Shown: piece by piece, positions 52,031 through 61,481 of the stretch
Layout: each line of letters begins with the position of its first letter
Position numbering within the stretch: position 1 is the first letter of the stretch
Assembly: GCF_014873945.1 (NCBI RefSeq)
Contig: NZ_JADBEC010000001.1
Span: forward strand, 3,055,001 to 3,119,000
Direction: 5' to 3'
DNA from: Rhizobium viscosum
GTDB lineage: Bacteria > Pseudomonadota > Alphaproteobacteria > Rhizobiales > Rhizobiaceae
DNA length: 64,000 nucleotides
Notes under the pieces: model-generated
Told to the model about the DNA's origin: nothing
The model's database searches: none
The model's input: only the letters and a program-made list of their open reading frames with translations
Translations under genes and position numbers: made by a program

Positions 52031-52962
52031 GAGGGTTTTAAACCCTGCCGTTTTTGCGTGACATGTTCATCCTGCTCCACATCGAATTTCTGCAGGAGCC
52101 ATTTCCGAAAATTCCTGATTTTCGGCACGTTTCGCCTGTTTTCGGGATAGGCGAGCCAATAGTCGCGTCCGTCATTGCCGGTTAGTTCGAAGGGCTGGTA
52201 AAGCCTGCCGGCGGCGACATCGTCCTGGAAATGGCCGGGATTGAGCATAGCGACACCGCCGCCGGCAATCGCGATGCTGGCATCGAGGATCTGGGTGCCG
52301 AATTCGCTTTTCGGATAGCGGGAGAGATCGGCATTCTTGACGCCGGCTGCCGCGAACCATTCCGCCCACCAGGAATCGCCGGCACTGATCAGGAACAGTT
52401 TCAGGAGATCTGCGGGTTCGCGGATACCGCCGATTTCGGCAGCGAGCTTGGGGCTCAGCATGGGGGAATAGTCGAGTTTCATCAGCCGGTGGCTGACGAG
52501 CCCCGGCCAGTCGCCGCGACCCCAGCGGATGGCCACATCTGCGGCCTCTTTCTGGAAATCGACGATGTTGCCCGAGGTGACCAGCCTGACGGCAATGTTG
52601 GGGAATTGCAGCTGGAAGGAGCCGATATAGCGCGACAGCCATTGCTGGGCGAAAGTCGCCGTCGAATGGATCGTCAGCGTTTCCTCCGTCGCCTTGCGCA
52701 TCGAGGCCATGGCTTCGATCAGGATATTGAATGCATCCGAGACTCTCGGCGCCAGGTGTTCGCCTGCTTCGGTCAGCTCGATCTGGCGCGGGCGGCGCAG
52801 GAAAAGGGGCTCGCCGATATTCTCTTCCAGAAGCTTGATCTGGTAGCTGACGGCCGTCTGCGTCATGCCGAGCTCGTCGCCGGCCCTGGTGAAACTCCCG
52901 AGCCGGGCCACGGATTCGAAGACGCGCAGCGCATTCAGCGGGAACTGCTTCGACAGTTTCAT
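52024..52962 (-). CDS. LysR-type regulator, GcvA-like
   Basis: This 312-residue regulator has the GcvA-like opening MKLSKQFPLNALRVFESVAR and helix-turn-helix SFTRAGDELGMTQTAVSYQI. The effector domain has LTIHSTATFAQQWLSRYIG. ATG 52962 follows AAAGAGAA. It is divergent from the small DUF1127-like gene at 53063, which it may control together with xdh functions nearby; the target is not shown by sequence. Confidence 0.87.
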   Translation of the reverse strand: MKLSKQFPLNALRVFESVARLGSFTRAGDELGMTQTAVSYQIKLLEENIGEPLFLRRPRQIELTEAGEHLAPRVSDAFNILIEAMASMRKATEETLTIHSTATFAQQWLSRYIGSFQLQFPNIAVRLVTSGNIVDFQKEAADVAIRWGRGDWPGLVSHRLMKLDYSPMLSPKLAAEIGGIREPADLLKLFLISAGDSWWAEWFAAAGVKNADLSRYPKSEFGTQILDASIAIAGGGVAMLNPGHFQDDVAAGRLYQPFELTGNDGRDYWLAYPENRRNVPKIRNFRKWLLQKFDVEQDEHVTQKRQGLKPSQ

Positions 52963-53062
52963 GAATAAGTTCTCTTTATGGGCGCAGACGATTGTTCGAT
53001 TGGAATTGCAGCATTTTTCCCAGCAAACTGCAATCATCTCATCAAACCATCAAGGTGATGTC

Positions 53063-53260
53063 ATGGATTGCCAAGCTATCGAAGAGAGCCGTTCACCAGC
53101 ACGAGAGGCGCTAATCACCACCGTCATTCGCCGGCTGGCCGGGGGAATCGGCAGCCGGATGCCGCGGCTGGACATGGATGCCATGCCCGATCGCATCAAG
53201 CGCGATCTCGGTTTCCTGGACGGCCGCGATCCGCACTATGAGGATGACCGGTCGCGATAG
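53063..53260 (+). CDS. DUF1127-like small protein
   Basis: This 65-residue basic protein ends with DMDAMPDRIKRDLGFLDGR, which resembles the DUF1127 core (LDDRxLRDIGL). AAGGTGATG precedes ATG 53063. Rhizobial DUF1127 proteins have been linked to RNA binding and to carbon and phosphate metabolism, but the match here is partial. Its 3' end overlaps the xdhC end by 25 bases. Confidence 0.6.
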   Translation: MDCQAIEESRSPAREALITTVIRRLAGGIGSRMPRLDMDAMPDRIKRDLGFLDGRDPHYEDDRSR

Positions 53261-54087
53261 GAGGCCAGTGCGGTCAGGATCTCGGCTGCCGTCATGGCGG
53301 CGATGACTTGAGGGCGTTTGTCCTTCACTGCCGATCCGCCGATCGGCAGGGTAAGGCGATCCAGCCAGGAGCGTTCGCCGTCTGCCTCGCGGGAAAGCCA
53401 GTTCGCAAAGGTCGCTTTTTTGGTGGCAGAGCCGATCATGCCAGTATAGGCAAGGTCTGTGCGGGCCAGTGCTTCCCGCGCGATCAGAAAATCCAGCGCA
53501 TGGTCATGGGTGAGGATGACGAGTGCCGCACCTGCAGGCATCTCTTTCACCAATGCCTCGGGCATCGGCACCAACAGGCTCTTTGTCGAGACCGGAAGAT
53601 TGGCGAGTTCGTCCTTCCGGGTCTCGATGACGGTGACCGAAAGCGGCAGCGGCGCGAGTGCCGCGGCAAGCGCGCGGCCGACATGGCCGGCACCGAAGAC
53701 ATAGACTTCCGGCAAGCTTTCGGCTTCGCTTTCCCGCTTTTTCTCCAGCTCGTTCCTGACTGCATCCGTCACAGGCCGGAAGCGCAGTTGCGTGCGCCCG
53801 CCGCAGCACTGTCCGATTTCCGGGCCGAGCGGAATATCCATGACGTCAGTGCCGCCGGTGCCGGCGAGCAAGTTGCGGGCATTGCCGATCGCAATGAATT
53901 CGAACTGGCCGCCGCCGATCGTGCCCCAGACGCGTCCTTCCGAGACCAGCATGAAGGCGCCGGCCTCGCGCGGCGTCGAGCCCTGCGTGCCTGATATTTC
54001 GACGAGGATCGCATCGGGCTGGAGGGCCAGAAAGGCGCGAAAATCGCTGCCGGGCACAAAACCGGAAAGGATTTCGCGCCGGGTCAT
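53236..54087 (-). CDS. xdhC: Xanthine dehydrogenase accessory protein XdhC
   Basis: This 283-residue protein binds molybdenum cofactor and inserts the sulfurated form into XdhB. Seen: VEISGTQGSTPREAGAFMLV, GTIGGGQFEF, IGQCCGGRTQLRF, then a Rossmann-like half (VYVFGAGHVGRALAAALAPL) and TGMIGSATKKATF. Start MTRREIL at 54087 lies two bases from the xdhB stop, in the order xdhA-xdhB-xdhC on the leftward strand. Confidence 0.9.
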   Translation of the reverse strand: MTRREILSGFVPGSDFRAFLALQPDAILVEISGTQGSTPREAGAFMLVSEGRVWGTIGGGQFEFIAIGNARNLLAGTGGTDVMDIPLGPEIGQCCGGRTQLRFRPVTDAVRNELEKKRESEAESLPEVYVFGAGHVGRALAAALAPLPLSVTVIETRKDELANLPVSTKSLLVPMPEALVKEMPAGAALVILTHDHALDFLIAREALARTDLAYTGMIGSATKKATFANWLSREADGERSWLDRLTLPIGGSAVKDKRPQVIAAMTAAEILTALASYRDRSSS

Positions 54088-54089
54088 GG

Positions 54090-56426
54090 CTACACCCTCT
54101 TCATCCTCTCGACCGCCATCAGCACGCGTTCGGGCGTTGCGGGGGCATCGAGATGGGGGCAGACGCGATAGTTGGCGACGCTGGCGACGGCCATGGAGAG
54201 CGCTTCCAGCACGGAGATCGCCAGCATAAAGGGCGGCTCGCCGACGGCCTTGGAACGGCCGATCGTGGCTTCCGCATTCTCGGACCATTCGGCGAGGCGC
54301 ACGTTGAAGATCTTCGGCCGGTCGGAGGCAAGCGGGATCTTGTAGGTGGAGGGGGCGTGGGTGCGCAGGCGGCCCTTGTCATCCCACCAGAGTTCCTCGG
54401 TCGTCAGCCAGCCCATGCCCTGGACGAAGGCGCCCTCGACCTGGCCGATATCAATTGCCGGGTTCAGCGAACGGCCGACATCGTGGAGGATATCGGTGCG
54501 GTCGATCAGATATTCGCCGGTCAGCGTATCGATCGTGACCTCGGTGCAGGCGGCGCCATAGGCGAAATAGTAGAAGGGCGTGCCGCGGCCGGCCTGGCGG
54601 TCCCAGTGGATCTTGGGCGTCTTGTAGAAGCCGGCGGCGGACAGCTGGACACGGGCGAAATAGGCCTGCTTGATGAAATCGGGGAAGGGGATCTCTATCT
54701 CGCCGACCCGCACGCGGTTGGGCAAGAAGACGACCTCCGAGACGGGCACCTCCCATTTCTCCGCCGCAAAGGCGACCAGCCGTTCCTTGAGCTGGCGGGC
54801 GGCATCGTAGGCCGCCATGCCGTTCAGGTCCGAGCCAGAGGAGGCGGCTGTCGCCGAGGTGTTCGGGACTTTGCCCGTCGTGGTCGCTGTTATCTTCACC
54901 CTGTCGATATCGACCTGGAAGCTGTCGGCCAGAACCTGCGCCACCTTCGTATAGAGGCCCTGGCCCATTTCCGTGCCGCCATGGTTCAGGTGGATCGAGC
55001 CATCCTGATAGATATGGACGAGGGCGCCGGCCTGGTTGAAGGCGGTCATGGTGAAGGAGATGCCGAACTTCACCGGAGTGAGCGCAATGCCCTTGCGAAT
55101 ATAGCGGCTGTCGCGGTTGAAGGCGACGATGGCGTTGCGCCGGGCGCGGTAGTCCGCGCTGTCCTCGAGCTCCTCGACGACGCGGGCGATGATATTGTCC
55201 TCGACCTCCTGATGATAGGGCGTGGTGGTGCGCCCGGACCCCGGCTGGCCGTAGAAATTCAGCTTGCGGATATCGAGCGGATCCTTGCCGACGGCGTAGG
55301 CGATCTCTTCGATGAAACGCTCGGCGCCAAGCATGCCCTGCGGGCCGCCGAAACCGCGGAAGGCGGTGTTGGAGACGGTATGCGTCTTCAGCGGTTGCGA
55401 GGTCAGATGCACATGCGGATAGAAATAGCTGGAATCGGCATGGAAGAGCGCGCGGTCGGTGACCGGGCCCGATAGGTCCGAGGAGAAGCCGCAACGGGCC
55501 GAATAGGTGGCGTCGACGGCATGGATGCGGCCCTCGTCATCGAAGCCGAGTTCGTAATCGACGCGGAAGTCGTGGCGCTTGCCGGTAGCGCTCATGTCCT
55601 CGTCGCGGTCGGGGCGGAACTTGATGGCGCGCTTCAGCTTCTTGGCTGCCACTGCGGCCAACGCTGCGAATTGATTGCCCTGCGTTTCCTTGCCGCCGAA
55701 GCCACCGCCCATGCGGCGCACGTTGACGGTGACGGCGTTCGAGGGAATGTTCAGCACATGCCCGACGATATGCTGGATTTCGCTCGGATGCTGGGTCGAG
55801 GACCAGACGGCGACCTCATCGTCCTCACCGGGGATCGCCATGGCAATATGGCTCTCAAGGTAGAAATGCTCCTGGCCGCCGATGCGCATCTGGCCCTTCA
55901 GCCGGCGTGGAGCATTTTCCATTTCCGCTTTCGCTTCGCCACGCTGCAGCGTCATCGGGGTTATGACGAGCGGGCTGCCATTTTCAATGGCGCCGTCGAT
56001 GTCGCTCCAATGGGGGAGATCGCGATATTCGATCTTTGCCTTGCGCGCGGCGCGGCGCGCGATCTCGCGGGTTTGCGCGATCACCGCAAAGATCGGCTGG
56101 CCGTGGAATTCGACCTTGGTTTCGGCAAGCAGCGGCTCATCGTGGCTGCCATTCGAGCTGACGTCGTTAACGCCGAGAATGTCCTTGCCGGTGAAGACCC
56201 AGACGACGCCGGGACAGGCTGCGACCTCGGAGAGATCCATCGAGACGATCTCGGCATGAGCGCGGTCCGACATTCCGAGCGCGCCATGCAGGAGATCTGC
56301 GGGTTCTGGAATATCGTCGATATAATCGGCACTTCCGGTGACATGCTTATGCGCTGAATCATGGCGCAGCGAGACATGCATCTGGCCGTTGATGAGCTTG
56401 CGATCCTCGAAGGTGGACTTGTCCAT
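54090..56426 (-). CDS. xdhB: Xanthine dehydrogenase, molybdopterin-binding subunit
   Basis: This 778-residue subunit carries the molybdenum site for oxidation of hypoxanthine and xanthine to urate. Landmarks: VTGSADYIDDIPEPADLLHGA, GGQEHFYLESHIAMAIPGED, RMGGGFGGKETQ, FRGFGGPQGM, HLNHGGTEMGQGLYTKV and the catalytic base Glu730 in AVGEPPFM. ATG 56426 shares one base with the xdhA stop (TGATG); a GTG one codon upstream is possible. Confidence 0.93.
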   Translation of the reverse strand: MDKSTFEDRKLINGQMHVSLRHDSAHKHVTGSADYIDDIPEPADLLHGALGMSDRAHAEIVSMDLSEVAACPGVVWVFTGKDILGVNDVSSNGSHDEPLLAETKVEFHGQPIFAVIAQTREIARRAARKAKIEYRDLPHWSDIDGAIENGSPLVITPMTLQRGEAKAEMENAPRRLKGQMRIGGQEHFYLESHIAMAIPGEDDEVAVWSSTQHPSEIQHIVGHVLNIPSNAVTVNVRRMGGGFGGKETQGNQFAALAAVAAKKLKRAIKFRPDRDEDMSATGKRHDFRVDYELGFDDEGRIHAVDATYSARCGFSSDLSGPVTDRALFHADSSYFYPHVHLTSQPLKTHTVSNTAFRGFGGPQGMLGAERFIEEIAYAVGKDPLDIRKLNFYGQPGSGRTTTPYHQEVEDNIIARVVEELEDSADYRARRNAIVAFNRDSRYIRKGIALTPVKFGISFTMTAFNQAGALVHIYQDGSIHLNHGGTEMGQGLYTKVAQVLADSFQVDIDRVKITATTTGKVPNTSATAASSGSDLNGMAAYDAARQLKERLVAFAAEKWEVPVSEVVFLPNRVRVGEIEIPFPDFIKQAYFARVQLSAAGFYKTPKIHWDRQAGRGTPFYYFAYGAACTEVTIDTLTGEYLIDRTDILHDVGRSLNPAIDIGQVEGAFVQGMGWLTTEELWWDDKGRLRTHAPSTYKIPLASDRPKIFNVRLAEWSENAEATIGRSKAVGEPPFMLAISVLEALSMAVASVANYRVCPHLDAPATPERVLMAVERMKRV

Positions 56427-57892
56427 CACGCCACCTCCTCGAACCGCTTCAGCTCGGCGGGCGCACCGACCGTTTCAAGGTAAAACCGCGTCAGCAGGTT
56501 CTTGGCCGTCAGCTGGCGATATTCCGCCGTGGCGCGCCAGTCCGTCAGCGGCTGGAAGTCGGTGTCAAAGGCAGGGCGTGCAGCCTCGATGGTCGCTTCG
56601 CTCCAAGGCTTGCCGATCAGCTCGGCCTCGACGCTGCGGGCGCGCTTGGGTATTGCCGCCATGCCGCCAAAGGCAATGTGGATCTCGGTGACACGCTCGG
56701 CTTCGTCCAGCACCAGATAGAAGGCACCGAGCACGGCGGTAATATCCTCATCTCGGCGTTTGCTGATCTTGTAGACGGCGAACTTGGTGTCTGCGACCGG
56801 GTATGGCACGAAGACGCTCTCGACGAATTCGCCCGGTTTACGATCCTGTTTGCCATAGGCGATGAAGTAATCCTCGAGTGGCAGCCTGCGCACACCTTCG
56901 ATCGAACGCAGCGTCAGTTGTGCGCCGAGCGCGATGAGGGGCGGCGGGCTGTCGCCGATCGGCGAGCCGTTGGCGATGTTGCCGCCGATGGTGCCCATGT
57001 TGCGCACCTGATCGCCGCCGATGCGCGTTATGAGGCGGGCAAAGGCAGGTATCTTGCGGGCGATGGTCTCAAGCGCACGGGTATAGGTGACGCCGGCGCC
57101 GACGGTAATGCCGTATTCGCCTGCGATGATCGACTGAAGCTCCGTCAGATGATTGATGAAGATGACGGGATCTAGCTGACGCATCTGCTTCGTCACCCAG
57201 AGGCCGACATCGGTGGAGCCGGCAACGATGGTCGCTGTCGGTTCGGCCGCCAGCACCCGCGCAAGCGCGTCGGCGGAGCGGGGCACAATGAGGCGGCCCT
57301 CTTCTGACGCAATCGAGATCGTCTCCGATGCCTGCATGGCCCAGAGACGGGCAATGATTTCGGCGCGGGTCTTTTCAAGCGGATCGAAAAGCGTGCTTGG
57401 GCGCTGCAGGCTCACCTGCTCGGCGGCCTTGACGATGGGCTCGTAGCCGGTGCAGCGACAGAGATTGCCCTGCAGCGCCTTTTCGATCTCGGCACGATCC
57501 GGCTTCTCGTTGGAGAGCCAGAGCCCGTACAGGGACATGACGAAGCCAGGCGTGCAGAAGCCGCATTGGGAACCGTGGCAATCGACCATGGCCTGCTGCA
57601 CCGGATGCAGCGTGCCATCCTTTGCAGCCAGGTGCTCGATCGTCACGACGTGGGTCGCGTGCAGCGAGCCGATGAAGCGGATGCAGGCATTGACGGATTC
57701 ATAGAAGAGCTTGCCATCAATGAGCCGGCCAATCAGCACGGTGCAGGCGCCGCAATCGCCTTCGGCGCAGCCTTCCTTGGTGCCTGTCAGCCGTCGCTCA
57801 AGCCGGAGAAAATCGAGAAGCGTTTCGGTCGGCCGGACGTTGCCCAAAGTAACGTCCTCGCCATTGAGGATGAAACGGATGCTGTCGTTCAT
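56426..57892 (-). CDS. xdhA: Xanthine dehydrogenase, iron-sulfur/FAD subunit
   Basis: This 488-residue subunit holds two [2Fe-2S] clusters and FAD, passing electrons from the molybdenum centre to NAD. Cluster ligands are Cys42, 47, 50 and 70 (GCAEGDCGAC...VNAC) and Cys110, 113, 145 and 147 (CGFC...CRC). The FAD site includes AGSTDVGLWVTK and GTIGGNIANGSPIGDSPP. First gene of the leftward xdhABC operon. Confidence 0.93.
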   Translation of the reverse strand: MNDSIRFILNGEDVTLGNVRPTETLLDFLRLERRLTGTKEGCAEGDCGACTVLIGRLIDGKLFYESVNACIRFIGSLHATHVVTIEHLAAKDGTLHPVQQAMVDCHGSQCGFCTPGFVMSLYGLWLSNEKPDRAEIEKALQGNLCRCTGYEPIVKAAEQVSLQRPSTLFDPLEKTRAEIIARLWAMQASETISIASEEGRLIVPRSADALARVLAAEPTATIVAGSTDVGLWVTKQMRQLDPVIFINHLTELQSIIAGEYGITVGAGVTYTRALETIARKIPAFARLITRIGGDQVRNMGTIGGNIANGSPIGDSPPPLIALGAQLTLRSIEGVRRLPLEDYFIAYGKQDRKPGEFVESVFVPYPVADTKFAVYKISKRRDEDITAVLGAFYLVLDEAERVTEIHIAFGGMAAIPKRARSVEAELIGKPWSEATIEAARPAFDTDFQPLTDWRATAEYRQLTAKNLLTRFYLETVGAPAELKRFEEVA

Positions 57893-57919
57893 GATATTCC
57901 CGGATGTTTTCTAAAATGG

Positions 57920-58696
57920 TTATGCCGCCGTCCAGCCCCCGTCAATCGAGATATGCGTGCCGGTCACTTGCCGGGCTTCCTCGCTTGCGAGGTAAAGCGC
58001 CAGAGCGCCGATTTCCTCGGCCTTGACGAATTCGTGTGTCGGTTGCGCCTTGAGGATGACCTCGGTCTTGACTTGCTCCTCCGTCATGCCGCGCGCCTTT
58101 GCCGTATCCGGGATCTGTTTTTCGACCAGCGGGGTCAGCACGTAACCGGGGCAGATCGCGTTTACCGTCACGCCGAATTCGGCGAGTTCAAGGGCGGCCG
58201 TCTTTGTCAGGCCCAATATACCATGCTTTGCCGCTACATAGGCAGATTTGAAGGGCGAGGCGACCAGGCCATGCGCCGAAGCGATGTTGATGATGCGGCC
58301 GTGTTTTTTCGCCTTCATCAGCGGGATCGCAGCGCGCATCGTATGGAAAGAGCTGGACAGATTGATGGCGATGATCTGGTCCCACTTTTCGATCGGGAAA
58401 TCCTCGATCTTTTCGACATGCTGGATGCCGGCATTGTTGACGAGCACATCGACCGTCCCAAAGGTCCTGGCCGCAGTTTCGATCAGATCGGCAATCTCTG
58501 ATGGCTTCGTCATATCGGCCGGGTGATAGAGGGCCTTGGTTTTCGACGATGATTCAAGGCGCTCGACTATCGCCTTGATTTCCTCTTCTTTTCCGAAGCC
58601 GTTGATGACGACGTTGTCGCCCCTGGCGGCAAAGGCAGTGGCAATCGCAAGCCCGATGCCGCTGGTGGACCCGGTGACGACGACTGATCTGCTCAT
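57920..58696 (-). CDS. bdhA: 3-Hydroxybutyrate dehydrogenase
   Basis: This 258-residue short-chain dehydrogenase oxidises D-3-hydroxybutyrate to acetoacetate, in use of polyhydroxybutyrate. Rossmann motif TGSTSGIGLAIA (about 8-19), NNAG, catalytic Ser-Tyr-Lys set around IASAHGLVASPFKSAYVAAK, then ICPGYVLTPLVEKQIPD and the C-terminal GTHISIDGGWTAA. The length and sequence are typical of BdhA. AGGGAGGAAG precedes ATG 58696. It is divergent from glpK. Confidence 0.9.
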   Translation of the reverse strand: MSRSVVVTGSTSGIGLAIATAFAARGDNVVINGFGKEEEIKAIVERLESSSKTKALYHPADMTKPSEIADLIETAARTFGTVDVLVNNAGIQHVEKIEDFPIEKWDQIIAINLSSSFHTMRAAIPLMKAKKHGRIINIASAHGLVASPFKSAYVAAKHGILGLTKTAALELAEFGVTVNAICPGYVLTPLVEKQIPDTAKARGMTEEQVKTEVILKAQPTHEFVKAEEIGALALYLASEEARQVTGTHISIDGGWTAA

Positions 58697-58877
58697 GCTT
58701 CTTCCTCCCTGACAATGAGATGCTGCATTGCAGCGTTGGAGCGAGGTTATGCTCAAAGGCGTCGGGCTGGCAATCGGGAAGTGGTTGAGGGACGCCGCTG
58801 CCAGTTACGCCCTTCCAAGCCGGGCGGACCTGCCCTATTGATTTGCCACGGCAACAGCATGCAGCGGGAGGAATCGC

Positions 58878-60371
58878 ATGGGTGGATATGTTCTGGCGGT
58901 CGATCAGGGAACGACCTCGACGCGGGCGATCGTCTTCGATGGCGACATGAAGATCGCCGGCATGGGCCAGAAGGAATTCACCCAATTCTATCCGCGCTCC
59001 GGCTGGGTGGAACATGATCCGGAGGAAATCTGGGATTCGGTCGTTTCCACCGTCCATATGGCGCTACGCGAAGCCAAGGTCACCGCAAAGGATATTGCCG
59101 CACTCGGCATCACCAACCAGCGCGAGACCGTCGTCGTCTGGGAGCGCGAGAGCGGCAAGCCGATCCAGAATGCCATCGTCTGGCAGGACCGGCGCACGGC
59201 AAGCTATTGCGACAATCTGAAGCGGCAGGATCTGGAGCGCACCTTCACGAAGAAGACCGGGCTCATTCTCGATCCCTATTTCTCGGGCACCAAGCTTTCC
59301 TGGATGCTTGCAAACGTGAAGGGCGCGCGGGCGAGAGCAGCGCGCGGCGACCTCTGCTTCGGCACGATCGATACGTTCCTCATCTGGCGGCTGACGGGCG
59401 GCAAGAGCTTCGTGACCGACGCGACCAATGCCTCGCGCACGCTGATGTTCAATATCGCCACCAACGAATGGGACGAGGATCTGCTCGATATCCTGCGCGT
59501 ACCGGCCGCCATGTTGCCCGAGGTGAAGGATTGCGCCGATGACTTCGGTATCGTCGATCCCGAGCTGTTTGGTGCCGCGATCCCCATCCTCGGCGTTGCC
59601 GGCGATCAGCAGGCGGCGACCATCGGTCAGGCGTGTTTCGAGCCGGGCATGCTGAAATCGACTTATGGCACCGGCTGCTTCGCGCTTCTGAATACCGGCA
59701 GCGATATGGTGCGATCGAAGAACCGGTTGCTGACGACCATCGCCTATCGCCTTGACGGCGAGACGACCTATGCACTGGAGGGCTCGATCTTCATTGCCGG
59801 CGCGGCGGTCCAATGGCTGCGCGATGGTCTCGGGATCATCGACAGGGCATCCGATACCAACGATCTGGCGGAGAAAGCCGATCCGACGCAGGAGGTTTAT
59901 CTCGTGCCCGCCTTTACCGGGCTCGGCGCGCCGCATTGGGATGCCAAGGCACGCGGCGCGATCTATGGCCTGACGCGTAATAGCGGCCCGGCCGAGCTTT
60001 CGAGGGCGGCGCTGGAGGCTGTCTGTTACCAGACGCGCGACCTGCTGGAGGCGATGCAAAAGGACTGGAAGAACGGCACAGACGACACGGTGCTGCGCGT
60101 CGATGGCGGCATGGTCGCCTCGGACTGGACGATGCAGCGGCTTGCCGATCTGCTGGAAGCACCCGTCGATCGTCCCATCATCCTGGAGACGACGGCGCTC
60201 GGTGCTGCCTGGCTTGCCGGCAGCAGGGCTGGTGTGTGGCCGGACCGGCAGAAGTTCTCCGCGACCTGGAAGCGTGACCGGCGCTTCGAACCTTCGATGG
60301 ACGAGAAGACCCGCGCGGCTAAGCTCAAAGGTTGGAAGAACGCCGTGAAGCGGACGCTGAGCGAACTCTGA
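58878..60371 (+). CDS. glpK: Glycerol kinase
   Basis: This 497-residue FGGY kinase phosphorylates glycerol to glycerol-3-phosphate. Seen: [15 protein letters not shown] at the N terminus, [56 protein letters not shown] and [14 protein letters not shown]. Length matches GlpK. GGGAGGAATCGC precedes the ATG. No glycerol transporter or dehydrogenase gene is adjacent. Confidence 0.95.
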   Translation: MGGYVLAVDQGTTSTRAIVFDGDMKIAGMGQKEFTQFYPRSGWVEHDPEEIWDSVVSTVHMALREAKVTAKDIAALGITNQRETVVVWERESGKPIQNAIVWQDRRTASYCDNLKRQDLERTFTKKTGLILDPYFSGTKLSWMLANVKGARARAARGDLCFGTIDTFLIWRLTGGKSFVTDATNASRTLMFNIATNEWDEDLLDILRVPAAMLPEVKDCADDFGIVDPELFGAAIPILGVAGDQQAATIGQACFEPGMLKSTYGTGCFALLNTGSDMVRSKNRLLTTIAYRLDGETTYALEGSIFIAGAAVQWLRDGLGIIDRASDTNDLAEKADPTQEVYLVPAFTGLGAPHWDAKARGAIYGLTRNSGPAELSRAALEAVCYQTRDLLEAMQKDWKNGTDDTVLRVDGGMVASDWTMQRLADLLEAPVDRPIILETTALGAAWLAGSRAGVWPDRQKFSATWKRDRRFEPSMDEKTRAAKLKGWKNAVKRTLSEL

Positions 60372-60429
60372 GGGATATCGGAAGTGAAGCTTCAGGCAAG
60401 CGGCTTTGATGCGCCGCCTGCCGCTCTTG

Positions 60430-60902
60430 CTACTTCTTCAGCCAGGGTGTCGCCGTGCTCCAGAAGATCACGTCGGCGCCGAGATAGCCTTGCGCGAAGG
60501 CGGTGAATTCCTCCTTGGTGAAAGGCTTCTTGGTCGCCGGATTCTTGTCGCTCAGCGTCGGCTCCTGGACGGCGAGGCCGACATAGGAAAGCTTGCCCTT
60601 GTACTTGTTGAAGAAGGGGTAGGAGTTCTTCATCTGCGCCTTGCGGTTCGGCACGATGTCAGGGCCGCCAAGGCCGACATTGTTCCCGAAAAATCATACT
60701 GACCCTTCGCCGTTTCCAGGCTCTTCCAGTTAAAGACGACCTGCACGCCACCGATATTGGGCCGGGCGAGCTTCGCCTTTGCGGCCGCGAGGTCGCCGGA
60801 GCCCATATAGAGGAAGTTTTCCGGGGCGGAGGCGGCATGGGCAGCCTGCGTCGACAAGACGAGGGTGGCAAGCGCAACGAGAAGTCTCTGAGATTTGTTT
60901 AT
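60430..60902 (-). pseudogene. Remnant of a secreted TIM-barrel-like protein
   Basis: Two leftward frames hold the ends of one protein. The N-terminal part has a signal sequence (SQRLLVALATLVLSTQAAHA) and APENFLYMGSGDLAAAKAKL, VQVVFNWKSLE, KGQYDFSG. At about 60690 the frame shifts directly into the C-terminal part (NVGLGGPDIVPNRKAQMKNS, FFNKYKGKLSYVGLAVQEPT, DVIFWSTATPWLKK). The central part of what looks like a glycoside-hydrolase-type barrel is deleted out of frame. The expected start position carries ATA, not ATG. The gap to 61106 has no other gene. Confidence 0.7.
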
Positions 60903-61106
60903 TGAGTTCTCGAATGGAAAGGTGATCGAAAGCGCCGACAGCTCTCGGAGCCAAATTGGGCAACTCAATGGCGTGGATTTCGGAGCCCCGTGCATAGCTA
61001 ACTGCAGCGCTTCCATCAGATTCATCGATTTTCCTATCCGTAATTTTTTGATGCGGCCTGTCGGTCAAACGGTTACTCATTCGTCATTCGGAAAGAGGAG
61101 CTACCG

Positions 61107-61481
61107 ATGCTTTATGCAATCCTTTGCTACGCCAATGAGGAAACCGTCTTCACCTGGACCCAGGAGGAAGAGGCAGCCGTCATGGGAAATCTCCATGCCG
61201 TGATCGAGCCGCTTGCCGCTGCCGGCAAGCTCGGTCCGACCGGCCGGCTGATGCCGACGACGGCGGCAACGACCGTGCGCAAGGGCAGGGACGAGGCCTT
61301 TGTGGTCGACGGCCCGTTTGCGGAAACGAAAGAGGCGCTTCTCGGCTTCTATACGGTTGATTTCGAAACGCTGGATGAGGCGATCGCCTTCTCGAAACAG
61401 CTTTCGGCGGTCAATCCGGGTTCCACCTCTTACGAAATTCGGCCGTTCTACACCTTCAGGCCGGGAGAGATCGCATCATGA
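61107..61481 (+). CDS. YciI/DGPF-domain protein
   Basis: This 124-residue ferredoxin-like-fold protein carries the DGPF signature (VVDGPFAETKEALLGFY) near residue 70. GAGGAG lies before ATG 61107. It overlaps the sigma-factor gene by four bases. In actinobacteria and proteobacteria DGPF proteins are the constant partners of ECF42 sigma factors; their biochemical role is unsettled. Confidence 0.88.
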   Translation: MLYAILCYANEETVFTWTQEEEAAVMGNLHAVIEPLAAAGKLGPTGRLMPTTAATTVRKGRDEAFVVDGPFAETKEALLGFYTVDFETLDEAIAFSKQLSAVNPGSTSYEIRPFYTFRPGEIAS

